From contig JAFWMS010000011.1 in the NCBI GenBank assembly GCA_017545535.1, forward strand, positions 1 to 64,000: DNA of 64,000 nucleotides, written 5' to 3'. The translations under genes were made by a program, and so were the position numbers. Position 1 is the stretch's first letter. Every line of letters begins with the position of its first letter. Of this stretch, positions 42,431 to 50,837 are shown one piece after another. The notes beneath the pieces are model-generated. The model did not search any database. It worked only from the letters and a program-made list of their open reading frames with translations, and was not told the origin of the DNA. The stretch is from Clostridia bacterium. Its GTDB lineage: Bacteria > Bacillota > Clostridia > Christensenellales > CAG-138.

Positions 42431-43801
42431 TTACGCATTTACGAGGAAGACGCGATAGGCCTTGACGGCCTCGTACAGGTCCGCCTTGCTGATGATCTCC
42501 CAGGGGGCGTGCATGGAGAGGACCGCCACGCCGCTGTCGATGACGTTCATGCCGTAGAGGGCGCAGATGTAGGCGATGGTGCCGCCGCCGCCCACGTCCA
42601 CCTTGCCCAGCTCCGCGGTCTGATAGATCACCTTGCCTTCCTCCATGATGGCACGGAGTTTGCCGATGTACTCGGCGTTGGCGTCGTTGCTGCCGGACTT
42701 GCCACGGGCGCCGGTGAACTTGTTGAAGCAGACGCCCTTGCCCAGGAAGGCGGCGTTCTTCTTTTCGAAGCTGGCCGCATAGGAGGGGTCGAAGCCCGCG
42801 CTCACGTCACAGGAGAGCATGCGGCTGTTGCTGAGGGCCCGGCGAAGCTTCAGCTCGGAGTATTCGCCCAGCTTATCCATGATCTCCGCCATAGCGTTCT
42901 CAAAGTACCGGGCCTGCATGCCCGTGGCGCCCACGCTGCCGATCTCCTCCTTGTCGGCCAGGATGCAGCAGCAGGTATACTTGGGGGTCTCGGTGATCTG
43001 GAGCATGGCCTCGATCTGGGCGTAAGCGCAGACCCTGTCGTCGTGGCCGTAGCCGATGATCATGCTGCGGTCCAAACCGAAGTCCCGGCTCTTGCCCGCG
43101 GGGACCACCTCGATCTCGGCGGAAAGGAAGTCCTCCTCCTCCATGCCGTACTTCTCCTTCAGGATAGCGAGGATGGCGGCCTTCACGGGCTCCTTCTCCA
43201 CGTCCTTCTGGGGCTTGCCGCCCACGATCACGTCCAGAGCTTCGCCCTCGATGACCACACTGGCCTTCTTGTCCATTTGCGCGGCGGAAAGATGGATCAG
43301 CAGATCGGAGACGCCCAAGACCGGATCGTCCTCGTCCTCACCGATGACCACGTCCACCACCGTGCCGTCCTTCTTGGCCACCACGCCGTGGAGGGCCAAA
43401 GGCAGGGTGACCCACTGATACTTCTTGATGCCGCCGTAGTAGTGGGTGTCCAGATACGCCAGATCGGAATCCTCGTACAGGGGGTTCTGCTTTATATCCA
43501 TGCGGGGGCTGTCGATGTGGGCGCCCACGATGTTGATGCCCTTTTCCAAAGGCTCCTGACCGATGATGTACAGCTGGATGGCCTTGCCCATGGTGTTCAC
43601 GTACACCCTATCCCCGGCCTTCAAGGTCTCGGCCTTGGCGAGATCCACATACCCTGCCTTCTCGGTCAGGCGGATGGCCTCGCGAACGCACTCCCGCTCG
43701 GTCTTGCCGTTGTCCAGGAATGCGCGATAGGCCTTGCCCAGGTCCATGACCTTCTTCTCTTCCCGCTTCTTGTACGTCGTCCACGCGTTGACCCGTTCCA
43801 T
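42431..43801 (-). CDS. M18-family zinc aminopeptidase
   Basis: A 456-residue cytoplasmic metallo-aminopeptidase that removes N-terminal residues from peptides. Typical M18 elements are GAHIDSPRMDIKQNP (metal ligand His and catalytic Asp), DKEEIGSVGATGMQ (Glu pair) and SMHAPWEIISKAD near the C-terminus with a metal His. The length is normal for the family. It is a single-gene unit with promoter 43831-43859 and terminator 42391-42419. Confidence 0.93.
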   Translation of the reverse strand: MERVNAWTTYKKREEKKVMDLGKAYRAFLDNGKTERECVREAIRLTEKAGYVDLAKAETLKAGDRVYVNTMGKAIQLYIIGQEPLEKGINIVGAHIDSPRMDIKQNPLYEDSDLAYLDTHYYGGIKKYQWVTLPLALHGVVAKKDGTVVDVVIGEDEDDPVLGVSDLLIHLSAAQMDKKASVVIEGEALDVIVGGKPQKDVEKEPVKAAILAILKEKYGMEEEDFLSAEIEVVPAGKSRDFGLDRSMIIGYGHDDRVCAYAQIEAMLQITETPKYTCCCILADKEEIGSVGATGMQARYFENAMAEIMDKLGEYSELKLRRALSNSRMLSCDVSAGFDPSYAASFEKKNAAFLGKGVCFNKFTGARGKSGSNDANAEYIGKLRAIMEEGKVIYQTAELGKVDVGGGGTIAYICALYGMNVIDSGVAVLSMHAPWEIISKADLYEAVKAYRVFLVNA

Positions 43802-43830
43802 AAAAACCTCCTATTTTTTCATTCCCGTTC

Positions 43831-43859
43831 AGTATACGACAGAGAGGTGGAAAAGTAAA
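43831..43859 (-). promoter_or_regulatory. Promoter of the M18 aminopeptidase gene
   Basis: Minus strand TTTACT (43854-43859), 17-bp spacer, TATACT (43831-43836). Confidence 0.65.
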
Positions 43860-43921
43860 GCATGGGGTAGAATTATTCCCGGGCAAGGTGTATGATGCAC
43901 AAAAGCGAAGGGAGAGGACAT

Positions 43922-44605
43922 ATGGTCAAAGCTATCCTTTGGGACGTGGATGGAACGCTGCTGGATTTTCTGGCGGCGGAGAAGGCCGCCGTCCAGCGGC
44001 TGTTCGGCGAGTTTGGGCTGGGGACATGCACCGACGGGATGGTGGCCCGGTACTCCGCCATCAACGACGCCTACTGGAAGCGGCTGGAGCGGGGGGAGAT
44101 CCCCAAGCAGGAGGTGCTGCTGGGCCGGTTTCGGGACTTCTTTTCGGAGCTGGGGATCGACCCTCGCCTCAGCGAACCCTTCAACGCCCGATATCAGCTG
44201 GCCCTGGGGGACACGGTCATCTACCGGGACGACAGCCTGTCCCTGGTCAAGTCCCTCCACGGCCGGGTGCGGCAGTACGTGGTATCCAACGGCACCGTGG
44301 TGGCCCAAACGAAAAAGCTCTCCCGCTCCGGCCTGGGGGCGTGGATGGAGGGGGTCTTCCTCTCCGAACAGCTGGGGGCCGAAAAGCCCAACATGGCTTT
44401 CTTCGAAAAGGTTTTCACCGCCCTGCCGGATATAGACAAAGCGGATATGCTGATCGTGGGGGATTCCCTGACCAGCGACATGCAGGGCGGCATCGCCGCG
44501 GGCATCCCCACCTGCTGGTATAACCCGGGCCGCCTGCCCCGACCGGCGGCCATGGCCATCACCTACGAGATCCAGGATCTGAACCAGGTGCCGGACCTGC
44601 TGTAA
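43922..44605 (+). CDS. HAD-superfamily hydrolase, YjjG-like
   Basis: A 227-residue phosphatase-type protein: motif I WDVDGTLLDF (nucleophile Asp), motif II VSNGT, motif III Lys (GAEKPN) and motif IV VGDSLTSD. The pattern fits YjjG/nucleotidase or Gph-like enzymes. ATG 43922 follows GGGAGAGG at 4-6 bp; a longer in-frame start exists but places extra residues before motif I. Probably removes phosphate from pyrimidine nucleotides or small metabolites. Confidence 0.88.
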   Translation: MVKAILWDVDGTLLDFLAAEKAAVQRLFGEFGLGTCTDGMVARYSAINDAYWKRLERGEIPKQEVLLGRFRDFFSELGIDPRLSEPFNARYQLALGDTVIYRDDSLSLVKSLHGRVRQYVVSNGTVVAQTKKLSRSGLGAWMEGVFLSEQLGAEKPNMAFFEKVFTALPDIDKADMLIVGDSLTSDMQGGIAAGIPTCWYNPGRLPRPAAMAITYEIQDLNQVPDLL

Positions 44606-44611
44606 AGAAAA

Positions 44612-44646
44612 AAACCCCCGGAGCTTTGTTCCCGGGGATGTTTTTT
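44612..44646. terminator. Bidirectional terminator between HAD and apbE genes
   Basis: A GC-rich stem (ccccgg 44616-44621 with ccgggg 44632-44637) with A and T tracts on opposite sides, between convergent genes. Confidence 0.75.
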
Positions 44647-45625
44647 ATGATTCCGGGAAGCCGGCGGTGGTTTGGATTGTGCCGTCGGCGAGGACGAAGA
44701 GGGCCTCCGCCTCCGGGATCGAATCCACCAAAGACATGCCCCGCTCCACCCCCAGCAGCAGGCAGGCGGTGGACAGGGCGTCTCCCCACAGGGAGCTTTC
44801 GGAAAGGACGGTCACCGCCAGCAGGCCCCGGTCCGCCGGGAAGCCGGTGAAGGGGTCCAGCACGTGATGATAGCGCTTGCCCTGGTGCTCGAAGTATCGC
44901 TCGTAGGTGCCGGAGGTGACCAGGCTCTTATCCCGGAGGGCCAGGACCCGGAGCATCTCCCCCGCCGCCGTGGGACTTTGGACGCCGATGGAGAAGGGCT
45001 GCCGCCCCGGCTTCTCCCCCAGGAGCAGGATGTTCCGCCCCAGGTCCAGAACGGCGCTCTGCACGCCCCGTGCAAGCAGCAGTTCCTTGACCTTATCCGC
45101 GATATACCCCTTAGCCAGGGCCCCCAGATCCACCCGCATGCCGGGGCGAACGAGATACGCGGTGCCGGCCGCCTCGTCCAAAATAAGGTCGTCCATGCCC
45201 AGCAGACCCAGGGCGGCGGAGAGCTCCTCCTCCGTGGGATAGTGGCCCCCGTTCCGGATGTCCCACAGGTCGATGAGGGGCCCCACGGTCACGTCCAGAT
45301 ACCCATCCGTTTTCTCATACATTTCCTTGGCGAAGAGGAGCAGTTCCATGGTCTCAGAGGAAACAGCCACGGGCTTCACCCCCGCGGCAGCCTGGAGCCA
45401 TCCTATATCGCTGAAGGGAGAATAGGCGTCCAGCAGGTCGCTGAGCCGCCGAATCTCCTTGAAGGCCGCGTCCAGGTCCGCCGCCTTGGCCCCGTAGAGG
45501 GTCAGGGTAACCACCGTGTCCAAAAGGTAGTCCGTGCGGGAAAGGGGCTGCCCGGCTTTGGTGCAGCCGCCCAACAGGGACAGGCACAGCAGCGTTGACA
45601 GCAAAAGTGCGATCGTTTTGCGCAT
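44645..45625 (-). CDS. apbE: FAD:protein FMN transferase, ApbE lipoprotein
   Basis: A 326-residue lipoprotein (lipobox SLLGGC) that covalently attaches FMN to threonine residues of flavoproteins outside the membrane. Family features: the N-terminal DTVVTLTLYG, MRVDLGALAKGYIAD, and C-terminal HHVLDPFTGFPAD plus WGDALSTACLLLG. ATG 45625 starts the signal peptide; a 21-residue longer version would spoil it. It is divergent from the barnase gene with overlapping -35 boxes. Confidence 0.93.
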   Translation of the reverse strand: MRKTIALLLSTLLCLSLLGGCTKAGQPLSRTDYLLDTVVTLTLYGAKAADLDAAFKEIRRLSDLLDAYSPFSDIGWLQAAAGVKPVAVSSETMELLLFAKEMYEKTDGYLDVTVGPLIDLWDIRNGGHYPTEEELSAALGLLGMDDLILDEAAGTAYLVRPGMRVDLGALAKGYIADKVKELLLARGVQSAVLDLGRNILLLGEKPGRQPFSIGVQSPTAAGEMLRVLALRDKSLVTSGTYERYFEHQGKRYHHVLDPFTGFPADRGLLAVTVLSESSLWGDALSTACLLLGVERGMSLVDSIPEAEALFVLADGTIQTTAGFPES

Positions 45626-45661
45626 GGCCGGCCCTCCCTTCCTTCGGATGGATTCAGCCAT

Positions 45662-45690
45662 AGTATACTCCCATTCTGCCCGTTGCACAA
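45662..45690 (-). promoter_or_regulatory. Promoter of apbE
   Basis: Minus strand TTGTGC (45685-45690), 17-bp spacer, TATACT (45662-45667). Its -35 box overlaps that of the opposite barnase promoter. Confidence 0.6.
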
Positions 45691-45711
45691 TGGGGTCCCG
45701 GGGTGTATACT
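45683..45711 (+). promoter_or_regulatory. Promoter of the barnase-like gene, probably leaderless
   Basis: TTGCAC (45683-45688), 17-bp spacer, TATACT (45706-45711). The ATG begins six bases after the -10 box, at the expected transcription start, so the mRNA would be leaderless. Confidence 0.6.
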
Positions 45712-45717
45712 GAGGGC

Positions 45718-46320
45718 ATGAAAAAGGTCTTGTCCCTATGGCTCATACTGCTGCTGGTCCTGGCCGCCGGCTGCGCCCCCAAGCCCGCCCAAAGCGAGTT
45801 CGTCCAGCCGATGGACCCGCCAGCTACGGCTGCGCCCACGGAAGCGCCCGTGGACGAAAGTCTCATCCTGCTGACGGAAGCCCCCGGGCAGGAAACGCCG
45901 GCGCCCGTAGAGTCCCCCGTGCCCACGGATGCGCCCACCCCCTCCCCCGCCCCGAAGGGGACCGAGAGCCCGGTGCAGTACGGCGAGGACTACGACGACA
46001 AGGACCGGGTGGCCCTGTATCTGCACCTGTTCGGGGAGCTGCCCCCCCACTTCATCACCAAGAAGCAGGCCCAGGATCTGGGCTGGTCCGGCGGCGAAGT
46101 GGAGGAATTTCTCCCCGGGGCGGCCATCGGCGGGGACCGGTTCGGCAACTACGAGGGGCTGCTGCCCAAGAAGAAGGGCCGCACCTATTATGAATGCGAC
46201 ATCGGCACCGTGGGCAAGCGCTCCCGGGGGGCCAAGCGCATCATCTTTTCCAACGACGGCCTCGTCTACTACACCGACGATCATTACGAAAGCTTCACCT
46301 TGCTGTACGGGGAGGAATGA
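45718..46320 (+). CDS. Lipid-anchored barnase-like ribonuclease
   Basis: A 200-residue protein with a signal peptide and lipobox (VLAAGC), an about 70-residue stalk rich in Pro, Thr, Ala and Glu, and a C-terminal barnase-type RNase (about 90-200). The catalytic residues of barnase can be placed: Glu in YYECDI, Arg in GAKRIIFS and His in TDDHYESF. It cleaves single-stranded RNA, here probably at the outer face of the membrane. It is followed 3 bp later by a barstar gene. The likely role is nutrient RNA scavenging or competition with neighbours; lipid anchoring argues against a freely diffusing toxin. Confidence 0.88.
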   Translation: MKKVLSLWLILLLVLAAGCAPKPAQSEFVQPMDPPATAAPTEAPVDESLILLTEAPGQETPAPVESPVPTDAPTPSPAPKGTESPVQYGEDYDDKDRVALYLHLFGELPPHFITKKQAQDLGWSGGEVEEFLPGAAIGGDRFGNYEGLLPKKKGRTYYECDIGTVGKRSRGAKRIIFSNDGLVYYTDDHYESFTLLYGEE

Positions 46321-46323
46321 ACC

Positions 46324-46578
46324 ATGCTGATCCTGTGCGACTTCGCCCGATTCAACACGCCCGATGCGGTCTATGACTATCTTGCGGCCGAGCTGCGCTT
46401 TCCCGATTATTTCGGCCGGAACCTGGACGCCCTCCACGACTGCCTGACGGACATCGGCGCCCCCACCCGATTGATCCTCACCGGCACGGAGGCCCCCGTG
46501 GCCCAGCGGTTTTTGCCCATCCTTCGGGACGCGGCGAAGCAAAACCGGTATCTCAGCTTGGAGGTCCACCGGGAATAG
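46324..46578 (+). CDS. Barstar-family RNase inhibitor
   Basis: An 84-residue cytoplasmic inhibitor of the barnase-like enzyme encoded just upstream. It matches barstar in PDYFGRNLDALHDCLTD, which contains the two Asp residues that plug the barnase active site. GGGGAGGA precedes the ATG at good spacing, in contrast to the leaderless RNase gene, so inhibitor should be in excess. Confidence 0.9.
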   Translation: MLILCDFARFNTPDAVYDYLAAELRFPDYFGRNLDALHDCLTDIGAPTRLILTGTEAPVAQRFLPILRDAAKQNRYLSLEVHRE

Positions 46579-46600
46579 GGCCTAAAGATCCCGCTTTCTG

Positions 46601-46632
46601 ACGGAGGATTTCGAAAAAATCCTCCGTTTTTT
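46601..46632 (+). terminator. Terminator of the barnase-barstar operon
   Basis: acggaggattt (46601-46611) pairs with aaatcctccgt (46617-46627), followed by TTTTT. Confidence 0.88.
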
Positions 46633-46656
46633 ATTTCCTTTTGGGAAAAGTTCTGC

Positions 46657-46662
46657 TATACT
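46657..46662 (+). promoter_or_regulatory. -10 element upstream of argS
   Basis: TATACT preceded by TGC, an extended -10; the -35 is weak. Drives argS-serS. Confidence 0.5.
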
Positions 46663-46703
46663 ATTGAAGTTATGAATCTGAGCGCCATAGGAAGGAGAGA
46701 CCT

Positions 46704-48395
46704 ATGAACTATACTGAAGCTGTGGCCGCGGCCCTGAAGGGGTGCGTGGAGCTGCCTGAAGAGGAGCTGTTCGCCCTGCTGGAGACCCCCAAGAACCCCA
46801 GCATGGGGGACATCGCCTTCCCCTGCTTCAAGCTTTCCAAGCTCCTGCGCAAGGCCCCCAACGCCATCGCCGCGGAGCTGAAGGAGAAGATCGTCCTGCC
46901 CGCCGGCATCGAGAGGGCGGAGGCCGTGGGCCCCTATCTGAACTTTTTCATCGAGAAGGGGCAGCAGGCCCAGACCGTGCTCACGAAGGTGCTGGACGCG
47001 GGCAAGGCCTACGGCGGCTCCGATGAGGGCAAGGGCCGGCACGTGGTGCTGGACTATTCCTCCATCAACATCGCCAAGCCCTTCGGCTTCCACCACCTGC
47101 CCAGCACCGCCATCGGCAACGCCCTCTACCGCATCTATCGGCATCTTGGGTACGACCCGGTGGGCGTGAACCATCTGGGGGACTGGGGCACCCAGTTCGG
47201 GAAGATGATCGTGGCCTACAGGAAGTGGGGCGAAAAGCCCGTGGACCAGTACGGCATCCGGGAGCTGGTGGACCTGTACGTCCGCTACCACAAGGAGGCG
47301 GAGGAGCACCCCGAGATGGACGAGGAGGCCCGCGCCTGGTTCCATAGGATCGAGACCGGGGACGAGGAGGCCGTGGCCCTCTGGAAGCAGATGAAGGACG
47401 CCACCATCCGGGAGGTGAAGAAGACCTACGCCCGCATGGGGGTCCAGTTCGACAGCTGGGCCGGGGAATCCTTCTACGAGGACAAGATGGAGCCCGTCAT
47501 CCGGGAGCTGAAGGAGAAGGGCATCAGCAAGCTCGATAAGGGGGCCACCATCGTGGACCTTTCCGAATGGAACATGCCCCCCTGCATCATCCTGAAGAGC
47601 GACGGCAGCACCATCTACGCCACCCGCGACCTGGCCGCCGCCTGCTATCGGAAGGAGACCTACGATTTTGCCAAGCTCCTCTACGTGGTGGCCTACCAGC
47701 AGGATCTGCACTTCAAGCAGATCTTCAAGGTCCTGGAGCTCATGGGAAGGGACTGGGTCAAAGACTGCGTCCACGTGAACTTCGGCATGGTAAGCATGGA
47801 GGGCGGCGCCTTCCACACGCGGGAGGGGAAGGTCCTGTATCTCGACGACGTGCTGGACGCGGCGGTGGAGAAGACCTACGAGATCATCTGTGAGAAGAGC
47901 CCGGATCTGGAGGACAAGCGCTCGGCGGCGGAGGCCGTGGGCGTGGGCGCGGTGATCTGGGGGGCCCTCTACAACTCCCGGATCAAAGACGTGGTCTTCA
48001 GCTACGACAAGGTCCTAAACTTCGACGGGGAGACGGGCCCCTACGCCCAGTACACCCACGCCCGGTGCTGCTCCGTGCTCCGCAAGGCCGGGGGCTACGA
48101 TCGGGAAAAGCTGGACGCTTCGGTGCTTTCCGACCCCTATTCCCTGGCGCTGCTGAAGGCCATCGATGGTTTCCCTGCCGCGGTGAAGGCCGCGGGCGAG
48201 AAATACGAGCCCTATCTGGTGGCCCGGGCGGTCATGGCTGTGTGCACCGCCATGAACAAGTTTTACTATGAAGTCCGCATTATGGCGGACGACGAGAAGG
48301 AACGGACGGCCCGCCTCGCCCTCACCGACGCGGCGCGGCAAACCATTGAAATCGGACTGAATCTGCTGGGCATCCAGGCCCCGGAAAGGATGTAA
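46704..48395 (+). CDS. argS: Arginyl-tRNA synthetase
   Basis: A 563-residue class I synthetase that charges tRNA-Arg. It has the N-terminal Add-1 domain, the Rossmann core with HLGDWGTQFGKMIVAY, and a C-terminal DALR anticodon-binding domain with YTHARCCSVLRKAG. The HIGH-type signature reads PFGFHHLPST rather than the usual PFxxGHLRST, keeping only the second His, and the KMSK region is FHTREGK. AGGAAGGAGAG precedes the ATG. It is followed 3 bp later by serS. Confidence 0.95.
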   Translation: MNYTEAVAAALKGCVELPEEELFALLETPKNPSMGDIAFPCFKLSKLLRKAPNAIAAELKEKIVLPAGIERAEAVGPYLNFFIEKGQQAQTVLTKVLDAGKAYGGSDEGKGRHVVLDYSSINIAKPFGFHHLPSTAIGNALYRIYRHLGYDPVGVNHLGDWGTQFGKMIVAYRKWGEKPVDQYGIRELVDLYVRYHKEAEEHPEMDEEARAWFHRIETGDEEAVALWKQMKDATIREVKKTYARMGVQFDSWAGESFYEDKMEPVIRELKEKGISKLDKGATIVDLSEWNMPPCIILKSDGSTIYATRDLAAACYRKETYDFAKLLYVVAYQQDLHFKQIFKVLELMGRDWVKDCVHVNFGMVSMEGGAFHTREGKVLYLDDVLDAAVEKTYEIICEKSPDLEDKRSAAEAVGVGAVIWGALYNSRIKDVVFSYDKVLNFDGETGPYAQYTHARCCSVLRKAGGYDREKLDASVLSDPYSLALLKAIDGFPAAVKAAGEKYEPYLVARAVMAVCTAMNKFYYEVRIMADDEKERTARLALTDAARQTIEIGLNLLGIQAPERM

Positions 48396-48398
48396 ACT

Positions 48399-49688
48399 AT
48401 GATCGATATCAAGCTGTTGCGCACCGACCCCGACATGGTGCGGGAGAACATCAAAAAGAAGTTCCAGGACGAGAAGCTCCCCTTGGTGGACGAGGTCATC
48501 GCCCTGGACAAGGAGTTTCGGGACGCCTCCGCCCGGGGTGACGCCCTGAAGAACCAGCGCAACCTGGCCAGCAAGAAGATCGGCATGCTCATGGGACAGG
48601 GCAAGCGGGAGGAGGCCGAGGCCGCCAAGCAGGAGGTGGCTTCCATCGGCGACGAGATATCCGCCCTGGACGAGCGCAAGGTGGAGCTGCAGGCGGAGAT
48701 CCGGCGGCGGATGCTGGTGATCCCCCAGATCATCGACCCCTCCGTGCCCATCGGCAAGGACGATTCGGAGAACGTGGAGATCGAGCGCTTCGGCGAGCCC
48801 CTGGTGCCGGACTATCCCATTCCCTACCACACGAACATCATGAAGCGGTTCGACGGCATCGAGCTGGACGTGGCCCGGGACAAGATCAGCGGCAACGGCT
48901 TCTATTATCTCAAGGGCGACATCGCCCGGCTCCATTCCGCCGTGCTCTCCTACGCCCGGGACTTCATGATCGACCGGGGCTACACCTATTACATCCCCCC
49001 CTTCATGATCCACTCCAGCGTGGTGAACGGGGTCATGAGCTTTTCCGAGATGGAGAACATGATGTATAAGATCGAGGGCGAGGATCTGTATCTCATCGGC
49101 ACCAGCGAGCACTCCATGATCGGCAAGTTCATCGATTCCTTCCTGGAGGAGGACAGCCTCCCCCAGCGGCTCACCAGCTACAGCCCCTGCTTCCGCAAGG
49201 AGGTGGGCGCCCACGGCATCGAGGAGCGGGGCGTATACCGCATCCACCAGTTTGAGAAGCAGGAGATGATCATCGTCTGCAAGCCCGAGGACAGCCCCAA
49301 GATGTTCGACGAGCTGTGGAGGAACACGGTGGACTTCTTCCGCTCCCTGGAGATCCCGGTCAGGACGTTGGAGTGCTGCTCCGGCGACCTTGCGGACCTG
49401 AAGGTGAAGAGCCTGGACGTGGAGGCCTGGTCCCCCCGGCAGCAGAAATACTTTGAGGTGGGCAGCTGCTCCAATCTGGGCGACGCCCAGGCCCGGCGCC
49501 TCAGCATCCGGATCAAGAGCCCGGATAAAAAGAAGGGCAACTACTTCGCCCACACCCTGAACAACACCGTGGTGGCCCCACCCCGTATGCTGATCGCCTT
49601 CCTGGAGAACCACCTGCAGGCGGACGGCACCGTGACCATCCCCGAGGCCCTGCGGCCCTATATGGGCGGCAAGGATCATCTGGGCTGA
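48399..49688 (+). CDS. serS: Seryl-tRNA synthetase
   Basis: A 429-residue class II synthetase: an N-terminal long coiled-coil arm (about 1-110) that grips the tRNA-Ser variable arm, motif 2 CFRKEVGAHGIEERGVYRIH and motif 3 NNTVVAPPRMLIAFLENH. Motif 3 is of the variant type without the common GSG. It probably also charges tRNA-Sec if present. It is cotranscribed with argS; the pair ends at a perfect palindromic terminator. Confidence 0.95.
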   Translation: MIDIKLLRTDPDMVRENIKKKFQDEKLPLVDEVIALDKEFRDASARGDALKNQRNLASKKIGMLMGQGKREEAEAAKQEVASIGDEISALDERKVELQAEIRRRMLVIPQIIDPSVPIGKDDSENVEIERFGEPLVPDYPIPYHTNIMKRFDGIELDVARDKISGNGFYYLKGDIARLHSAVLSYARDFMIDRGYTYYIPPFMIHSSVVNGVMSFSEMENMMYKIEGEDLYLIGTSEHSMIGKFIDSFLEEDSLPQRLTSYSPCFRKEVGAHGIEERGVYRIHQFEKQEMIIVCKPEDSPKMFDELWRNTVDFFRSLEIPVRTLECCSGDLADLKVKSLDVEAWSPRQQKYFEVGSCSNLGDAQARRLSIRIKSPDKKKGNYFAHTLNNTVVAPPRMLIAFLENHLQADGTVTIPEALRPYMGGKDHLG

Positions 49689-49720
49689 TCTGTCGCGAAC
49701 CCCGGATTTTGACAAACGGA

Positions 49721-49746
49721 AACGGCGCCATATGGCGCCGTTTTTT
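49721..49746. terminator. Palindromic terminator between serS and lysR
   Basis: A 22-bp perfect palindrome (arms aacggcgcca and tggcgccgtt, 49721-49742) followed by T6 on the plus strand. It ends serS. Confidence 0.88.
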
Positions 49747-50649
49747 CTATGACCCAAGCTTTCCGGGAGATCCCAGGGCCTTTTTCGGCACATGGCTCAC
49801 CACGAAGTCCGCGAACAGGCGGGTGGCCGGGCTTTGCTGGCCCGCCTCTGTGACGGCCAGGGCGATGGTGCGGCTGGCCTGGGGTTTGAGCTCCAGGGCC
49901 GCAATGTTGTCCCGCCGTCCCTGCAGCAGCAGCTCCGGCATGATGGCGATGCCCAGCCCCTGCTCCACCATGGCGATGATGGCGTAGTCGTCCTTGGTGA
50001 CGAAGCGAACGTTGGGCCGGATGTCCTCCGCGTCCAGGGCCCGACGAAGGTCCTGGTCGGAGCTCTCCAGCAGGGAGATGAAGGACTCCTGCCGGGCGAA
50101 GCTGATGGGGAAACAGGGCAGGTTGGCCAAAGGATGATCCTTGGGCAGGATCACCAGGAGCCTGTCCTTCATGAGGGGCGTCACCTGTCCGGGCGCCCGG
50201 GTAGGCAGGGACACGAACCCCAGGTCCACGGCGCCCTCCTCCAGCCACTGTTCCACGTCATGATAATCCCCGTTCAGCAGTTTGAAGCGGATGTGGGGGT
50301 GCTCCTCCTGGAACGCCTTCAGGATGGCGGGAAGCCAGTGGACGGCCACGGAAGTGAAGGTGCCGATGCGGATGGTGCCCGTAGACAGGCCGTGGATGGA
50401 GGACACGGTCTCCCGGAGCTGCGCCTCAGCGGACAGGATCTTTCGCACCGAGGGAAGAACCTTCTTTCCCTCCTCGGTAAGCCGCACCCCAGCCCGGCTG
50501 CGCCGCAGCAGCGGGAAGCCGAACTGTTCCTCCAGGGAGGAGAGGGCGTGGCTCACGGCGGACTGGGTCAGCCCCAGATCCTCGGCAGCCCGACTCACGC
50601 TGCCGGTCTCCAGCGTGCGGAGAAATATCTCATATTTCTGAATGCTCAT
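49747..50649 (-). CDS. LysR-family transcriptional regulator
   Basis: A 300-residue regulator with an N-terminal winged HTH (VSRAAEDLGLTQSAVSHALS) and a LysR substrate-binding domain. It is divergent from the sodium:solute symporter gene, a typical LysR target arrangement. The effector may be proline or a related amino acid. Its promoter is at 50705-50733. Confidence 0.9.
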   Translation of the reverse strand: MSIQKYEIFLRTLETGSVSRAAEDLGLTQSAVSHALSSLEEQFGFPLLRRSRAGVRLTEEGKKVLPSVRKILSAEAQLRETVSSIHGLSTGTIRIGTFTSVAVHWLPAILKAFQEEHPHIRFKLLNGDYHDVEQWLEEGAVDLGFVSLPTRAPGQVTPLMKDRLLVILPKDHPLANLPCFPISFARQESFISLLESSDQDLRRALDAEDIRPNVRFVTKDDYAIIAMVEQGLGIAIMPELLLQGRRDNIAALELKPQASRTIALAVTEAGQQSPATRLFADFVVSHVPKKALGSPGKLGS

Positions 50650-50704
50650 TTTCCTTCACATGAAAAAAATTCATACTTATTCGACCCTGGGTGACGCTTC
50701 GTAC

Positions 50705-50733
50705 AGTATACACGAAAAATCTTGAAAAATCAA
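50705..50733 (-). promoter_or_regulatory. Promoter of the lysR gene
   Basis: Minus strand TTGATT (50728-50733), 17-bp spacer, TATACT (50705-50710). Confidence 0.65.
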
Positions 50734-50755
50734 TAAAAATGTCAAAAAACGGTAC

Positions 50756-50784
50756 TTGAACCCATGGGATAATTGTCCTATACT
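50756..50784 (+). promoter_or_regulatory. Promoter of the putP-like gene
   Basis: TTGAAC (50756-50761), 17-bp spacer, TATACT (50779-50784), 53 bp before the start codon. Confidence 0.7.
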
Positions 50785-50837
50785 ACAGAACAAAATTATG
50801 ATCGCATGAACAAAACTCATGCAAAAGGGAGGTCACG

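Noticed and set aside
45718-46578. Contact-dependent or type VII toxin with immunity gene
   Set aside because: The RNase has its own lipoprotein signal and no large delivery domain, WXG or LXG region.
48015-49793. Very long minus-strand frame opposite argS/serS
   Set aside because: Antisense shadow of two certain housekeeping genes.
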